Both the position numbers and the translations under genes were made by a program. A stretch of 64,000 bases of DNA from assembly GCF_900312745.1 (NCBI RefSeq), contig NZ_OMPD01000009.1:682001-746000 (forward strand), in the 5' to 3' direction. The stretch is from Aquimarina sp. AU58. GTDB lineage: Bacteria > Bacteroidota > Bacteroidia > Flavobacteriales > Flavobacteriaceae. Position 1 is the first letter of the stretch, and the number at the start of each line of letters is the position of its first letter. Below the pieces are notes generated by a model. The model was not told the origin of the DNA. It was given only the letters and a program-made list of their open reading frames with translations, and did not search any database. Below, piece by piece: positions 1 through 10,069 of this stretch.

Positions 1-76
1 ATACTCCTTTGGTATTGATTTCGGCATCATATCCAGAAAATCGTTCTATTGTTTTTATTTTTTTTTCGTAGCCCAT
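1..76 (-). CDS. 5' end of a hypothetical gene, truncated by the window edge
   Basis: An ATG at 74-76 on the minus strand opens a frame that runs without a stop to the window edge, giving 25 residues beginning MGYEKKIKTIERFSGYDAE. It has no hydrophobic start, so a cytoplasmic protein is likely. The fragment is too short to assign to a family. It could also be a chance frame, but the lysine/glutamate-rich composition is typical of real genes here. Confidence 0.5.
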   Translation of the reverse strand, partial: MGYEKKIKTIERFSGYDAEINTKGV

Positions 77-172
77 TTTACATTTATTATTTATGATTAG
101 CTAAATAGGGATGTTTTAAATGCGATTGGATAAAGCTGCTAATGTAGCCAGTATCTCTTTTATAAAAGTACG

Positions 173-211
173 ACTACCTTTTTTAAAAAAGTTACGGGAA
201 ACCTCATGGTA
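173..211. repeat. Copy of a dispersed CTACC...GGTA spacer module
   Basis: This stretch (CTACC, T-run, TTACGGGAAACC, CATGGTA) closely matches 31853-31890 inside the cassette-like array. The ends CTACC and GGTA are inverted. The rest of the 77-379 gap holds a stretch related to the GGGATCGAG repeat near 295 and the terminator at 323-354. I see no gene in the gap. Confidence 0.5.
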
Positions 212-322
212 TCAGAATGATAGGTTCTTGATAGTTCTGCTGAGCTCTTCGATTTACCCATACTGTACCCTTCGGGTACATGAAGGATATTCTCTCGGGA
301 TCGAGTGGTGCATATCATAAAT

Positions 323-354
323 AACCCCTTGCATAAATCATCATACAAGGGGTT
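323..354 (-). terminator. Stem-loop terminator after aquaporin gene
   Basis: AACCCCTTG and CAAGGGGTT pair in a 9-bp perfect stem with a 14-nt loop, 26 bases beyond the aquaporin stop codon. The same stem sequence recurs at 1487-1518 after the next gene. Confidence 0.7.
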
Positions 355-379
355 TAATATAGGTTTATTTTTTTTTTTG

Positions 380-1066
380 TTATGCTTCTTCGGGAGAAAT
401 AAATTTGTAAACCAATCCGGCAAAAATAGCTCCTATGATGGGGGCTACCCAAAATAACCATAGTTGCTCTATTGCCCAACCTCCTGCAAATAATGCCTGG
501 CTCGTACTTCTGGCAGGATTTACCGAAGTATTGGTTACCGGTATACTTATAAGATGAATCAGGGTTAGCCCTAATCCTATGGCGAGGCCTGCAAAACCTT
601 TGGGAGCTTTAGAATGAGTAGCGCCCAAAATAATAATCAAAAACATAAATGTCATTACGATTTCGGTTACTAAAGCCGCAAGCATAGAATAGCCACCCGG
701 AGAATGATCATCATATCCATTGGCAGCAAATCCACCGATTTCGAATCCTGATTTTCCTGTAGCAATAAGGTATAAAATCCCTGCACCGGCAATACCACCC
801 AATACCTGGGCAACAATATACGGTAGCAGTTCTTTTTTATCAAAACGGCCACCTATCCATAACCCAATAGATACTGCAGGATTAAGATGGCAACCCGAAA
901 TATGTCCAATGGCATAAGCCATGGTTACAACGGTTAAACCAAATGCGAGAGCAACCCCTGTAAATCCAATCCCTAACTCTGGATATGCCGCTGCTAATAC
1001 AGCACTTCCACACCCACCTAATACTAACCATAGGGTTCCAATAAATTCTGAAATTAATTTTTTCAT
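380..1066 (-). CDS. aqpZ: Aquaporin Z, water channel
   Basis: Inner-membrane water channel of the MIP family, 228 residues, the usual AqpZ length. Both half-pore loops are visible: NPA at residues 62-64 (HLNPAVS) and NPAR at 183-186. The selectivity filter looks water-specific: a Phe near 42, His171 in LIHLISIPV and Arg186, as in AqpZ rather than glycerol channels. Six hydrophobic helices fit the sequence. The gene stands alone, followed by its own stem-loop. Its role in osmotic water flux is inferred from the family. Confidence 0.95.
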   Translation of the reverse strand: MKKLISEFIGTLWLVLGGCGSAVLAAAYPELGIGFTGVALAFGLTVVTMAYAIGHISGCHLNPAVSIGLWIGGRFDKKELLPYIVAQVLGGIAGAGILYLIATGKSGFEIGGFAANGYDDHSPGGYSMLAALVTEIVMTFMFLIIILGATHSKAPKGFAGLAIGLGLTLIHLISIPVTNTSVNPARSTSQALFAGGWAIEQLWLFWVAPIIGAIFAGLVYKFISPEEA

Positions 1067-1227
1067 GTTGTTTATTCTAGTGTTGATGTTAATAATGAGG
1101 GTATGAATTATGACTAAGATACTTATCTTTCTTTTATGCGTTCTATTCTCGTATGATCTTTTCTTTTAATTTTCGGATTAAATGCAGAATAATAGGATGA
1201 GGATACTTTATGCTAATACGTATCCTG

Positions 1228-1475
1228 AGCCCTTCGATAAACTCAGGACAGGTCTCTCGAAGGGTACGTGCAACACAAAGACTACATTATAACTTGTCAC
1301 CCCAGACTTGATCTGGGGTCCACTTTTGGAGATGCGATTCTGTATTCCGAATCAAGTGATCCAATATTTCGACATGTTCAATAAAAATATGATGTCACAA
1401 CTTGTCCCGAATTTTCCTCGGGATCGAGTGCGTGAGGAACGAGCGTGTATCGAGATGCATTCGATCAGACAAGTA
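1228..1475. repeat. Three dispersed repeat elements between two genes
   Basis: The 1067-1540 gap holds no gene. It carries a TGAGCCCTTCGATAAACTC REP-like element (1228-1262), a CACCCCAGACTTGATCTGGG element (about 1298-1320, whose relative is at 43028) and a TCCCGA...TCGGGATCGAG element (about 1404-1465, relatives at 4221 and 35250). Each contains a short inverted repeat. Confidence 0.65.
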
Positions 1476-1486
1476 CTTATTAAAAG

Positions 1487-1518
1487 AACCCCTTGCTTGA
1501 TGATTCAAACAAGGGGTT
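1487..1518 (-). terminator. Stem-loop terminator after metalloprotease gene
   Basis: AACCCCTTG and CAAGGGGTT form the same 9-bp stem as the hairpin at 323-354, 22 bases past the stop codon of the metalloprotease gene. The stem is followed by TGTTATAG rather than a long T-run on either strand. Confidence 0.65.
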
Positions 1519-1540
1519 GTTATAGTACAGGTGTATTATC

Positions 1541-4039
1541 TTATTTCTTAGGATCAAGAATGGCGGTGATACGTTCTGCGATATCTTGTAGATGATATTG
1601 CGTCATCCTATCTGATGTTCTGCCAATGGCATTTCTAACTGCTCGGCGTAGTGTATTTAAGTCTGCACGTACTACTGCTCTAATATCACTTTGCGAGGCA
1701 TTTACATTAGTTCGTACTACAAAGCGTCTTATGTTCTCTGGGATCTTAGGCTGCTCTTTGGTCATTAAAAATTCTAAACGATCGATATACGCTCTCTGTA
1801 GATTACGACGGTATACATCGATGGTACGACCGTTTCGCAATTCGCTCCATAGTCCTGATCGCAGTTCGGTCATCATATCAAGTAGGGTATAGGCTTCTTT
1901 ATTGTTTAAAGCTTCATTCTCGATTAATCGTGCCATACGCCCGTGATCCAATAGATTATTTAATGTTCTCACCTGGAAATTACGAATACGCTCTACATTT
2001 CCTGCAGATTCTATTTTATCAAAAATAGTCTTATCGAGTAACCAATCCGGAGTGTTAAACAATTGCTCGTGTAAAAATTTCATGGCACGCTTCTGATTCG
2101 TTTTGGTTACATGAGAATATACTGCTCCTTTTTGATCATAGGTTTTATAGTATTCATATACCCCACCAATATTAGAAGATACATGCCCCATATATCGATT
2201 AAACTGTCCTAATACCTGTCTGTACATCGTGCCCAAATCATCATAGTTTTTACCATCTTCGGCAGTCCATGTGATGAGGTTGGGTACAATTCTTTTTAGG
2301 TTTTTGATTCCGTAAGTACTGGCTAGTACGGCATCATCACCAAGATCTTCGGTTTGCGAGCTAGGATCTATAACTCCAAACTGTTGTTTCCCGAATCGAT
2401 ACATAGGATCATTTTGATGTTTGAGTATCCAGCTGTCGAGTGTCTTTTTCTCTTCTTCGGCAGTTGGGGTAAGTATGGGTCGATATCCCCATCGTATTGC
2501 ATGCTTATCATAGATACCGATATTAGGCATTAAGGCGACATCACCATCTCCCGGTTGTGCCACATAGTTAAATCTAGCATAATCCATTATCGATGGCGCT
2601 GTACCGTATTTCTTGGTAAACTCGGGATCTCTTAGAGACTCTACAGGATAAGCAACACTGCTTCCCATATTATGTGGTAACCCCAGGGTGTGGCCTACCT
2701 CGTGAGCAGATACAAACCGAATTAATCTTCCCATCACTTCATCCTTAAAAGCAACATTCTGCGCTTCTGGATTGATTGCTGCGGTTTGTACAAAAAACCA
2801 ATTGCGCAATAAAGTCATTACATTATGATACCAGTTGATATCACTCTCCAGGATCTCTCCCGATCTGGGATCACTTACATGAGGTCCGTTGGCATTAGGG
2901 ATTGGAGAGGCCAGGTAGCGTACTACAGAGTAGCGCACATCCTCTGGGCTCCAATCGGGATCTTCTTCTACTGTGGGAGGGTCTTTGGCGATAATAGCGT
3001 CTTTAAACCCAGCTTGTTCGAAGGCAACCTGCCAGTCTTCGATCCCTTGTTTAATATACGTTCTCCATTTTTTTGGGGTTGCACGGTCGATATAGTATAC
3101 GATTTGCTTTTTGGGCACTACCAGTTCGCCTCGTTTAAATTTTGCAAGATCTTCATCTTTTACCTCTAATCTCCATCGATCCAGATAACGTACTGTTTTA
3201 CTTTCTTGTGCTTCTAATCCATAATCCGTTTGTCCACGGGCAAACCATCCTACGCGTTGGTCAAAATATCGACGCCTCATAGGGGTTTTAGGAAGCAGAA
3301 TCATAGAATTACTCATTTCTAATGATATAGATCCTGTACTGGCATTAGAAGGTGGCTCGGCAGCACTATACGTTTTCACATGACGGGTTTCGATATTTAG
3401 CGGGTAGCTTCTGATTGTATCGATATACGATCGGGCAGCATCTAACTTTGAAATCTTATACTGCTTTCGTCTGCTATCAGGAAACCCTAGAGGTTTTACG
3501 TCTTTTTTAAACAGATCGGTAACCTCGATCACCGTCGCATTCTTTACTACATTGGTAGAATCTTTATAAAATGCCTTAATCGGAAATGCATATAACACCG
3601 GTTCGAAATTAGAATTTTCTACAGCTTCATGAATTGGTAAAGAATCTGAAGCAAAGATCTGGTGCGATACAACGCGAAGTAATATCTGCTTGTTTTTTCG
3701 TTGCCAGCGCAATACTTGAGTGTTTTGTTTTCCGCCACCAAAACCAATTCCCGTAGCGGTTTTGGCAATACGCGTAACCATAAGCATCTCTCGGTTAAAC
3801 AGCGAATCCGGAATTTCATAATAGTATTTACTGCCTATATTATGAACAGTAAATAAACCTTTGTCGGTTTTAGCCTTTTCGGTAATGACCTTATCATAAG
3901 GTTTAATGGTGTCTTTGTCTTTACCTGGTTTTTTGGCGTCGGCCGTAGCGGTTTTTTCTTTTTTGGGTTGAAGAACAGAACAACCACTAGTGGTGATTAC
4001 TACTATACATAGAAGCAATCTAAATGTATTTTTGAGCAT
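1541..4039 (-). CDS. Zinc-dependent metalloprotease lipoprotein (DUF5117/DUF4953 type)
   Basis: Large envelope zincin of about 832 residues. The start at 4039 is chosen because it gives a lipoprotein signal (MLKNTFRLLLCIVV...TTSGC); upstream in-frame codons add a non-signal stretch. Around residue 445 lies HEVGHTLGLPHN, the extended HExxHxxGxxH zinc site of metzincins. The N-terminal part contains YYEIPDSLFNREMLMVTRIA, typical of the DUF5117/5118 region in this Bacteroidetes family. The substrate is unknown. It is probably anchored in the outer membrane or periplasm. A stem-loop follows the stop codon. Confidence 0.9.
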   Translation of the reverse strand: MLKNTFRLLLCIVVITTSGCSVLQPKKEKTATADAKKPGKDKDTIKPYDKVITEKAKTDKGLFTVHNIGSKYYYEIPDSLFNREMLMVTRIAKTATGIGFGGGKQNTQVLRWQRKNKQILLRVVSHQIFASDSLPIHEAVENSNFEPVLYAFPIKAFYKDSTNVVKNATVIEVTDLFKKDVKPLGFPDSRRKQYKISKLDAARSYIDTIRSYPLNIETRHVKTYSAAEPPSNASTGSISLEMSNSMILLPKTPMRRRYFDQRVGWFARGQTDYGLEAQESKTVRYLDRWRLEVKDEDLAKFKRGELVVPKKQIVYYIDRATPKKWRTYIKQGIEDWQVAFEQAGFKDAIIAKDPPTVEEDPDWSPEDVRYSVVRYLASPIPNANGPHVSDPRSGEILESDINWYHNVMTLLRNWFFVQTAAINPEAQNVAFKDEVMGRLIRFVSAHEVGHTLGLPHNMGSSVAYPVESLRDPEFTKKYGTAPSIMDYARFNYVAQPGDGDVALMPNIGIYDKHAIRWGYRPILTPTAEEEKKTLDSWILKHQNDPMYRFGKQQFGVIDPSSQTEDLGDDAVLASTYGIKNLKRIVPNLITWTAEDGKNYDDLGTMYRQVLGQFNRYMGHVSSNIGGVYEYYKTYDQKGAVYSHVTKTNQKRAMKFLHEQLFNTPDWLLDKTIFDKIESAGNVERIRNFQVRTLNNLLDHGRMARLIENEALNNKEAYTLLDMMTELRSGLWSELRNGRTIDVYRRNLQRAYIDRLEFLMTKEQPKIPENIRRFVVRTNVNASQSDIRAVVRADLNTLRRAVRNAIGRTSDRMTQYHLQDIAERITAILDPKK

Positions 4040-4220
4040 GTGAATAATTTTTAATCGGCGGAAGGTAATAAAATAAGAAACCGACATATGTGAAAGTAAG
4101 GTTAAAGGTAGATTGGTAAAGAGCATAACCCCTGTTAATTGTGAATTTATTATGAATTTTGTTGCCGTTCAGACTTTTAGAAATATGCACCTTGATTGCA
4201 GTCGAAGGGTATGTCACTAC

Positions 4221-4272
4221 TTGTCTCGAAATTTCTTCGGGATCGAGTGCCTGAGGAACAAGCGTGTATATC
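4221..4272. repeat. Dispersed GGGATCGAGTGC repeat in intergenic gap
   Basis: Copy of the element at about 1404-1465 (TCGGGATCGAGTGCxTGAGGAAC, then AGCGTGTAT). A CGAA/TTCGGGA inverted repeat lies at its left. The rest of the 4040-4414 gap shows only an ATACACGTCTTAAG stretch near 4312 that may be a decayed end of the spacer repeats seen further right. Confidence 0.6.
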
Positions 4273-4414
4273 ACAGGTTGAGATGCATTTTAAACACTAT
4301 CCGCAATTAATTATACACGTCTTAAGTTTGATTTTCAATAGATTTAAGTATTAATCAGAAAGAACAAAAGAGAGAATTAAGTTTTGTATGAACGGCTTAT
4401 ATTATAATTCGAGT

Positions 4415-4840
4415 TTATTCTGAAAGGCTAAGTTGCCATGAAATACCATATTTATCTTCACACCATCCAAATTTTTTACCAAATCCGTAATCTCCTGAAC
4501 TGTAGTTGTCAAGAGGGACCATTACCTGGCCTCCATTTGAAGAAAGTTTTTCGAATAAAGTTTGTATCTCATTTTCAGAGTTACATTCAACGAACAGTGA
4601 TACCCCTGGCGTAAATGACCAAGCGTGATTAAAATTACTTTCGGAAACCATGTACTCTGTACCATTTAACGTAAATACTCCATATTTGATAAGTTCTGGT
4701 GTTCCTCCAGCTTCTTCTTCTGAGTATTTTATGATGCTTTTAATTTCTGAATTTGGAAAGATAGAAGTGTAGAAATTTATTGCTACTTCAGCTTTTCCAC
4801 ATTGATCACCTACAAATGTTAGAAATGTTGTTGTCTTCAT
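4415..4840 (-). CDS. VOC-superfamily protein, PhnB/3-dmu-9_3-mt type
   Basis: A 141-residue protein with the glyoxalase-like fold of the PhnB/3-demethylubiquinone-methyltransferase-like family. Features visible: N-terminal TFLTF then AINFYTSIFPNS (strand plus helix), GTEYMVSES, SLFVECNSENEIQTLFEKL, and the C-terminal FGWCEDKYGISWQL typical of the family. Many members have no known substrate. The start is at 4840; a spacer repeat (4988-5117) lies upstream, so this is the left-most gene that looks like part of the cassette-like set. A catalytic role is not established. Confidence 0.85.
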   Translation of the reverse strand: MKTTTFLTFVGDQCGKAEVAINFYTSIFPNSEIKSIIKYSEEEAGGTPELIKYGVFTLNGTEYMVSESNFNHAWSFTPGVSLFVECNSENEIQTLFEKLSSNGGQVMVPLDNYSSGDYGFGKKFGWCEDKYGISWQLSLSE

Positions 4841-4987
4841 TTTTTTTGAAATTTGAGTTAAAACCCAAAATTGTCAATTAGATAATAAATTTGCTTCTCG
4901 AAAGTTGCTATTATTATTTAATGGCAGAATTGACAATTATTAGGCTCTTTTTCGTAAAATGTTATTCTAATGTTTTCTAATATTACT

Positions 4988-5117
4988 GCCAACGTTTTGT
5001 GTATGATTAGTTGGGGGGAATTAGTTGTGATTTTATTGTGTGAATCAAATATAATCAATGCAAGTGAATTTCCGATAGGGAAATTTCGTTGCAATTGATC
5101 ATACATGTTGTTGCATG
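4988..5117. repeat. attC-like spacer repeat (about 130 bp)
   Basis: Ends form an imperfect inverted repeat: GCCAACGTTTTGTGTATGAT at the left and ATCATACATGTTGTTGC at the right. An inner hairpin is visible around 5058-5094 (TGCAA...GAATTTCC/GGGAAATT...TTGCA). The form, outer arms with a core ending in AAC/GTT plus an inner palindrome, matches the other sites in the 9-34 kb region. Function as a recombination site is inference. Confidence 0.6.
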
Positions 5118-5188
5118 TCGTTTATATTAATTTGGTGTTGACCCAAACTAATTATGTAATTTTACTAATAGTTAATTACAGTTATTAC

Positions 5189-6316
5189 ATGATCGAATTA
5201 CCAGTCAATATTTTTAATTTCATAATTTTTGCCTCTATAATCATAGGTATTACTTTTGGACTACTATTAATCTTAGTAAAGAGAATAAATAGTAAAGGAA
5301 ATCGATTTTTGGGCTACATGCCTATAATTATTGCACTTTGGAATTGTTGGGTATTAGGAATAGATTTTAAATTTTATGAGTCTTTTCTTTCTTTAAATTT
5401 AATACCATTTCAATATTCATTGGCTCTTGGTCCTTGTATATTTTATTATACAAAATACATTACTGATCAAAGTTTTAACTTTAAAAAAAAGTACTTGTTC
5501 CATTTTGTTCCGGTATTGATTGAAGTAATTGTCTCAATAGTACAGGGATTCGAAAGTATTGAAAAAGGTATTCCTAATTATGATACTAATGTATTTTTTA
5601 TTTTCAGCCCATTATTGCAACTGGGTTCAATAATCTCGGTAGTTATCTATAGCTTTTATGCGTTAAAATCAATTAGGAATTATCATATCTGGATAAACAA
5701 TAATTACAGTAATAGTCATGGTTATAATTTAAATTGGTTATATAGGTTAATCAGTATTCTTACCATTTTGTGGTTACTTTGGGTTCCATATACTATTGTT
5801 GATTATATTGTTTTTGACTATGATTTGGGAGTAAGGCATTATTATCCTCTCTACATTTTAATGGCAATAATTACGATATGGATAAGTGCCGAAGGTTTTT
5901 TACGTCCCGAGGTTATCTTATTAGATTCTTTACGAAAGTCGTTACGAAAAGACATTGTTGGCTCTGATGAAATAATAGAACAAGCGAAGTGGTTAAAAGA
6001 ACAAATGGAAACTAACCTATTTTATTTAAATTCTGAATTAACGCTGGGTATTTTGGCTAAGGAACTAAGCCTTCATCCAAACAATGTTTCTCGTATCATT
6101 AATGAGGGACTAAAAAAGAGTTTTTCAGATTTTGTGAATGAATACAGAACTAATGCAGTAATTCAAAAATTAAATGATGCAGAGTATAACAAAATTACTT
6201 TATTAGGAATAGCGTTTGATTGTGGGTTTAGTTCTAAAACGACATTTAATAGAGTATTTAAAAAAGCTATAGGCAAAACACCATTCGAATACAAAGAAGA
6301 ACTTAAAAGAATTTAG
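5189..6316 (+). CDS. AraC-family regulator with membrane N-terminal domain
   Basis: About 375 residues. The frame is open from 5105, but that upstream part overlaps the spacer repeat, so the ATG at 5189 (MIELPVNIFNF) is preferred. Several hydrophobic helices (about residues 5-225) precede a cytoplasmic linker and a C-terminal AraC domain with two helix-turn-helices: LTLGILAKELSLHPNNVSRI, then ITLLGIAFDCGFSSKTTFNR and FKKAIGKTPFEY. This architecture is common in Flavobacteriia. The esterase lipoprotein downstream on the same strand, 89 bases away, is its most likely target. The ligand is unknown. Confidence 0.88.
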   Translation: MIELPVNIFNFIIFASIIIGITFGLLLILVKRINSKGNRFLGYMPIIIALWNCWVLGIDFKFYESFLSLNLIPFQYSLALGPCIFYYTKYITDQSFNFKKKYLFHFVPVLIEVIVSIVQGFESIEKGIPNYDTNVFFIFSPLLQLGSIISVVIYSFYALKSIRNYHIWINNNYSNSHGYNLNWLYRLISILTILWLLWVPYTIVDYIVFDYDLGVRHYYPLYILMAIITIWISAEGFLRPEVILLDSLRKSLRKDIVGSDEIIEQAKWLKEQMETNLFYLNSELTLGILAKELSLHPNNVSRIINEGLKKSFSDFVNEYRTNAVIQKLNDAEYNKITLLGIAFDCGFSSKTTFNRVFKKAIGKTPFEYKEELKRI

Positions 6317-6405
6317 TATCATATTATAATTTGGGGCGATTGGTCTACGAATTTCTCCTTTTTTTGTTTCTCCAAAAATAATAGTACATCAATCAAGTTC
6401 ATTTT

Positions 6406-8199
6406 ATGGTAAAAAAAAGAATAATCCAAGTATTAGTTTTAGTACTAATAGTATTTGTTTCGGGCTGTGATAAGTCAATAAAAAAAAATGAAAACAAAGT
6501 TATTGTTACGGGTAATGTAAGTTCATCGCATTACAAAGAAATTCGATTGTCAAATAAGCCTATACCCATAGAGAACGAATGGTCGGTTGCTAATGATACT
6601 TCTGGTATTGCTGCAACTATTGATAAAGGTGGGAACTTTAGATTTGAAATAGAGGTTGACAAATCGAGTTTTCATAGAATAACATTAGGAGATAAAACTG
6701 TACAGCTTTATTTAAATCCAAATGACAGTATATCGGTTACCTTGGATTCTGTAATAGGTATAAACGGTTCTAATGCTCATTTAAACAACTATTTTTTACA
6801 TCAAAAGGAAGAACTGGACAAATCAGAACGCTATATTCATAAAAACCTTGCAAGTATATATGCCTTAGACGAAATTGAATTTAGCAACCAATTGGACTCT
6901 TTAAAAGAATCTAACATAGCACATTGTCGCACATTTATTAGCAATTTTGAAAATGTTCCCCCAGAGTTTGAAGAGCGTTGTATGGCTAGTATCAACTATC
7001 TCTATAAATATTATCAGCTTCTATATCCATCAGGTCATGAAATTATAACAAGTAAAAAAGCTCATTTGCCTGCGAATTACTTTGACGAAATGTCTGACGG
7101 GTTGAACAAGTTTCAGTTTCTAAATAATAAAAAATACATCATTTATCTCGATAAATATGTTGAGGTAATGTCTGCGGGAGATTTAAAAGAAAGAAGGTAC
7201 GACAATCTACCAATAGAAAAAATACGTACCCGCTACCACACTATAAAAAACCTTTCTGCAAGTGAGGAAATTAAGGATTATTTATTCGAACAGCATTTTG
7301 TACTATGTAATACAAATTATAGTTCTAAAAATTGGAAAGGGATTTTGAACGATTTTGAAAAAGATTCCAAAAACAAAAAATTGATATCAAAAATCAAAAA
7401 TCAGTATCAAAAATCGAATGATCTCAGAAAGAAACCTAACGAAATTAAAACATATAAAATAGTAGATGGTATTGAACTTGACGCCCATGTTTTCTATCCA
7501 AAAGAACATCAAAAAAGGAATCATAGTCGTCCAGCTTACCTTTATTTTCATGGAGGGGGTTGGAGTTTAGGAATGGCAGAATCTGGATATAGCATTTGTA
7601 AAAGAATGTCTGAAAAAGGGATGGTTGCCATATCATTTGAATATAGGTTGATTGATGTCTACGGCAACGATATTCAGAAAAGCTTGGAAGATGCAAAATC
7701 AGCAATACGATGGGTGAGGTCACAGGCTTCACTCTTAGGTGTAAATTCGGATAAAATTGTGGCAACAGGCTTTTCAGCTGGAGCACATTTGGCAGCTTCA
7801 ACGGCAATAATTGATGATTTTTTTTCAGAGGATAATAAAGATTTTAGCTCTAAACCAAACCTGGTGATTACGCAATCTTCCAGTTATGATTTAACCAAGG
7901 GTGATGGTTGGTTTGATGGGGTTTCTAGAGGGCAGGCTACGTCGATATCTTTACTTCAAAATGTAAAAACAGGTTTACCACCTTTTCTTTCATTTCATAC
8001 CACAGAAGATTATTTGGCTCCTGTTTATGAATTCTTTCAATTTAAAGCAGCCATGAAAGCACATAAGAATGATTTTCAATTCCAGGTTTTTGAAGGGGTT
8101 GGTCACTTTTTTAGGGATAAAGATGCACAAGAAAAGTTGAATAATTTGAGATACGAATATTTAGTAGCCAGAGGATATATAGCAGATGTAACGGATTAA
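6406..8199 (+). CDS. Alpha/beta-hydrolase (esterase/lipase) lipoprotein
   Basis: 597 residues. A lipoprotein signal (VLIVFVSGC) is followed by about 330 residues with VTGNVSSSHYKEIRLSN and a strand-rich section, possibly a DUF4369-like N-terminal domain. The C-terminal third is an esterase: FHGGGW oxyanion motif near residue 381, nucleophile elbow GFSAGAH near 456, and a probable catalytic His in GVGHFF near the end. This matches the hormone-sensitive-lipase/BD-FAE type. The substrate, perhaps an acylated carbohydrate, is inferred only from the family. It converges tail-to-tail with the sulfatase gene, 30 bases apart. Confidence 0.85.
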   Translation: MVKKRIIQVLVLVLIVFVSGCDKSIKKNENKVIVTGNVSSSHYKEIRLSNKPIPIENEWSVANDTSGIAATIDKGGNFRFEIEVDKSSFHRITLGDKTVQLYLNPNDSISVTLDSVIGINGSNAHLNNYFLHQKEELDKSERYIHKNLASIYALDEIEFSNQLDSLKESNIAHCRTFISNFENVPPEFEERCMASINYLYKYYQLLYPSGHEIITSKKAHLPANYFDEMSDGLNKFQFLNNKKYIIYLDKYVEVMSAGDLKERRYDNLPIEKIRTRYHTIKNLSASEEIKDYLFEQHFVLCNTNYSSKNWKGILNDFEKDSKNKKLISKIKNQYQKSNDLRKKPNEIKTYKIVDGIELDAHVFYPKEHQKRNHSRPAYLYFHGGGWSLGMAESGYSICKRMSEKGMVAISFEYRLIDVYGNDIQKSLEDAKSAIRWVRSQASLLGVNSDKIVATGFSAGAHLAASTAIIDDFFSEDNKDFSSKPNLVITQSSSYDLTKGDGWFDGVSRGQATSISLLQNVKTGLPPFLSFHTTEDYLAPVYEFFQFKAAMKAHKNDFQFQVFEGVGHFFRDKDAQEKLNNLRYEYLVARGYIADVTD

Positions 8200-8229
8200 T
8201 GTTTTTATATAGGTTTTTGGCGATAGTTA

Positions 8230-9756
8230 CTATAAATCCCCTAATTGTTTAAACTTAAATTTGTCATTAGAGGCAGGTTCATGCTCTTGTTCCATAATAG
8301 CTTTGATATTTTCTACGATTTTGGGATATTGGTTAGAAACATCTACTTGTTCCTCTAAGTCAGTCTCAAGGTTATATAGTTCGATTTCCAAATTTCCGTC
8401 GAAAATATTTTTCCGAATACCCTTCCATTTTCCAATTCTGACTGCTTGCTGACCATTATAACTTGGGAATTCCCAATATAAAAAATCGTGCTGCTTTTGT
8501 TCTTGATTGAGTAAAGTTGATTTAAAGCTGATTCCGTCGATAGCATCAGGAGGCTCTATACCAGCAATATCGCATATGGTTGGCATAAGATCATAAAAAG
8601 CTGAAATGTGATTACTCTTCGTGTTGGGTTTAATATGATTGGGCCAACTTGCAATTAAAGGAACTCGAATTCCACCTTCATAAACAAATCCTTTTGTTCG
8701 CCCGTAACCATTTGAAAATGGTTTGGAGCTTTCAAAATAATCAAAATCAACACCTCCTAAATAGGTTGGTCCGTTATCGCTAGAGAAGATTATAATAGTA
8801 TTTTCATAGAGTCCTTTTTCTTTAAGAAGAGCGACAATTTCTCCAAGTTGATCATCTAGATAACTAATCATTGCGGCATAGGTAGCTCTGGGGTATCTGT
8901 TTGGAAAATAACTGTCATCACCGATATATGGTTTTTCATCTCCTAAGATTTCTCTGTACCTATCTACATATTCTTTTGGAGCCTGTAATGGGAGGTGTGG
9001 CAAAGGAGAAGCATAATACATGAAGAAAGGGACATCTTTGTTTTCTTCAATAAAGGAAAGTGCCTTTTGCTGTATTTTTGCAGGAGCATAATCGTTCTGA
9101 TTAAATTTTGAATAGCTTTGATCGCTATAAGGATCGGCTAGAGAATCTAATTTTGTACTAGGGGCAACTAACTCATTATTTAGTAATATTTTGTCTGTGT
9201 TTTCCCAAAGATGTCCAGGATATAAATTATGAGCCTGTCGTTGACAGTTATAACCATAAAAAAAATCAAACCCTTGAAGGTTAGGTATACCGTCGGTTTT
9301 AGGAGCACCTAATCCCCATTTCCCCACGATACTTGTTTTATATCCAGCCTTCTTTAATTGGTCTCCCAGGGTTATAGTTTTGAGTGGAATAGGTCTTTGC
9401 CCTTCAAGTGTAGGATCTAAGAAGGTTTTTTCGTAGTCCCAAACATCTCCTCGTTCATTCCATTCATCATTGCCTCTAATAAAAGCATGTCCGGTGTGCT
9501 CCCCAGTTAAAAAAACATAACGAGCGGGTGCACAAACTGGTGCTCCAGAATAATGTTGAGTAAACATCATACCATTTTGAGCAAGGGCATCAATGTTTGG
9601 AGTTTTAATTTTGTTCTGCCCATAGACACCTACTTCTCCATAACCAAGATCATCGGCGAGGAAATAAATTATGTTTGGAGGGTGTACTTCTTTTTCCGCC
9701 GAATTACAGCCTAACAGCATAAGGCCACATAAAATTGGGAATATTATTTCTCTCAT
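8230..9756 (-). CDS. Type I sulfatase, lipoprotein
   Basis: 508 residues. Signal with lipobox LLGC (Cys17). The sulfatase core starts at NIIYFLADDLGYG with metal-binding Asp35-Asp36. C75-A-P-A-R79 is the CxPxR motif whose cysteine becomes formylglycine. KTSIVGKWGLG and IIIFSSDNGP carry further active-site residues. The family hydrolyses sulfate esters, often of algal polysaccharides in marine Bacteroidetes. No SusC/SusD or glycoside hydrolase genes sit nearby, so it is not in a polysaccharide utilisation locus. It is the first of 28 consecutive minus-strand genes. Confidence 0.93.
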   Translation of the reverse strand: MREIIFPILCGLMLLGCNSAEKEVHPPNIIYFLADDLGYGEVGVYGQNKIKTPNIDALAQNGMMFTQHYSGAPVCAPARYVFLTGEHTGHAFIRGNDEWNERGDVWDYEKTFLDPTLEGQRPIPLKTITLGDQLKKAGYKTSIVGKWGLGAPKTDGIPNLQGFDFFYGYNCQRQAHNLYPGHLWENTDKILLNNELVAPSTKLDSLADPYSDQSYSKFNQNDYAPAKIQQKALSFIEENKDVPFFMYYASPLPHLPLQAPKEYVDRYREILGDEKPYIGDDSYFPNRYPRATYAAMISYLDDQLGEIVALLKEKGLYENTIIIFSSDNGPTYLGGVDFDYFESSKPFSNGYGRTKGFVYEGGIRVPLIASWPNHIKPNTKSNHISAFYDLMPTICDIAGIEPPDAIDGISFKSTLLNQEQKQHDFLYWEFPSYNGQQAVRIGKWKGIRKNIFDGNLEIELYNLETDLEEQVDVSNQYPKIVENIKAIMEQEHEPASNDKFKFKQLGDL

Positions 9757-9770
9757 AATTTCAAATTACT

Positions 9771-10062
9771 GCTAACAATGGTATATGTATATCAGTACAC
9801 ATATACCCGGTAGGTATTTATAATTGTTTACAAGCGTTTATTTATATTATAAAACTCACGCTTATCAAGGTTTTTAATCTTTTAATTACTCAAAGCTACC
9901 ATTATCTTTTTGATATAGTGATGGTAATGTATATGGCAGGGAATTTTTTATTTATTTGAGTATCGTTATCGAATTATAACTCTGCGCTGTCGGGTAGAAA
10001 ATCCGTGAGGGTTTTTGTAAGTAAGCTAGCACTAGCGACTAATCATATACCTTGTTATGTGC
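9771..10062. repeat. attC-like spacer repeat (long form, about 290 bp)
   Basis: The left end GCTAACAATGGTATATG and the right end CATATACCTTGTTATGTGC are near-perfect inverted repeats. Inside are a second palindrome (GTATATG...CACATATAC, about 9780-9808) and the shared module CTACCATTATC...GTGATGGTA. It fills the 313-base gap between sulfatase and serine hydrolase; no gene is in it. The arms look like integron attC ends, but the inner part is longer than usual (57-141 bases). Confidence 0.65.
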
Positions 10063-10069
10063 TGGTTTT

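Noticed and set aside
120-423. Frames of 66 and 87 codons at the left edge
   Set aside because: They run through a repeat, the terminator at 323-354 and the end of the aquaporin gene in a non-coding frame.
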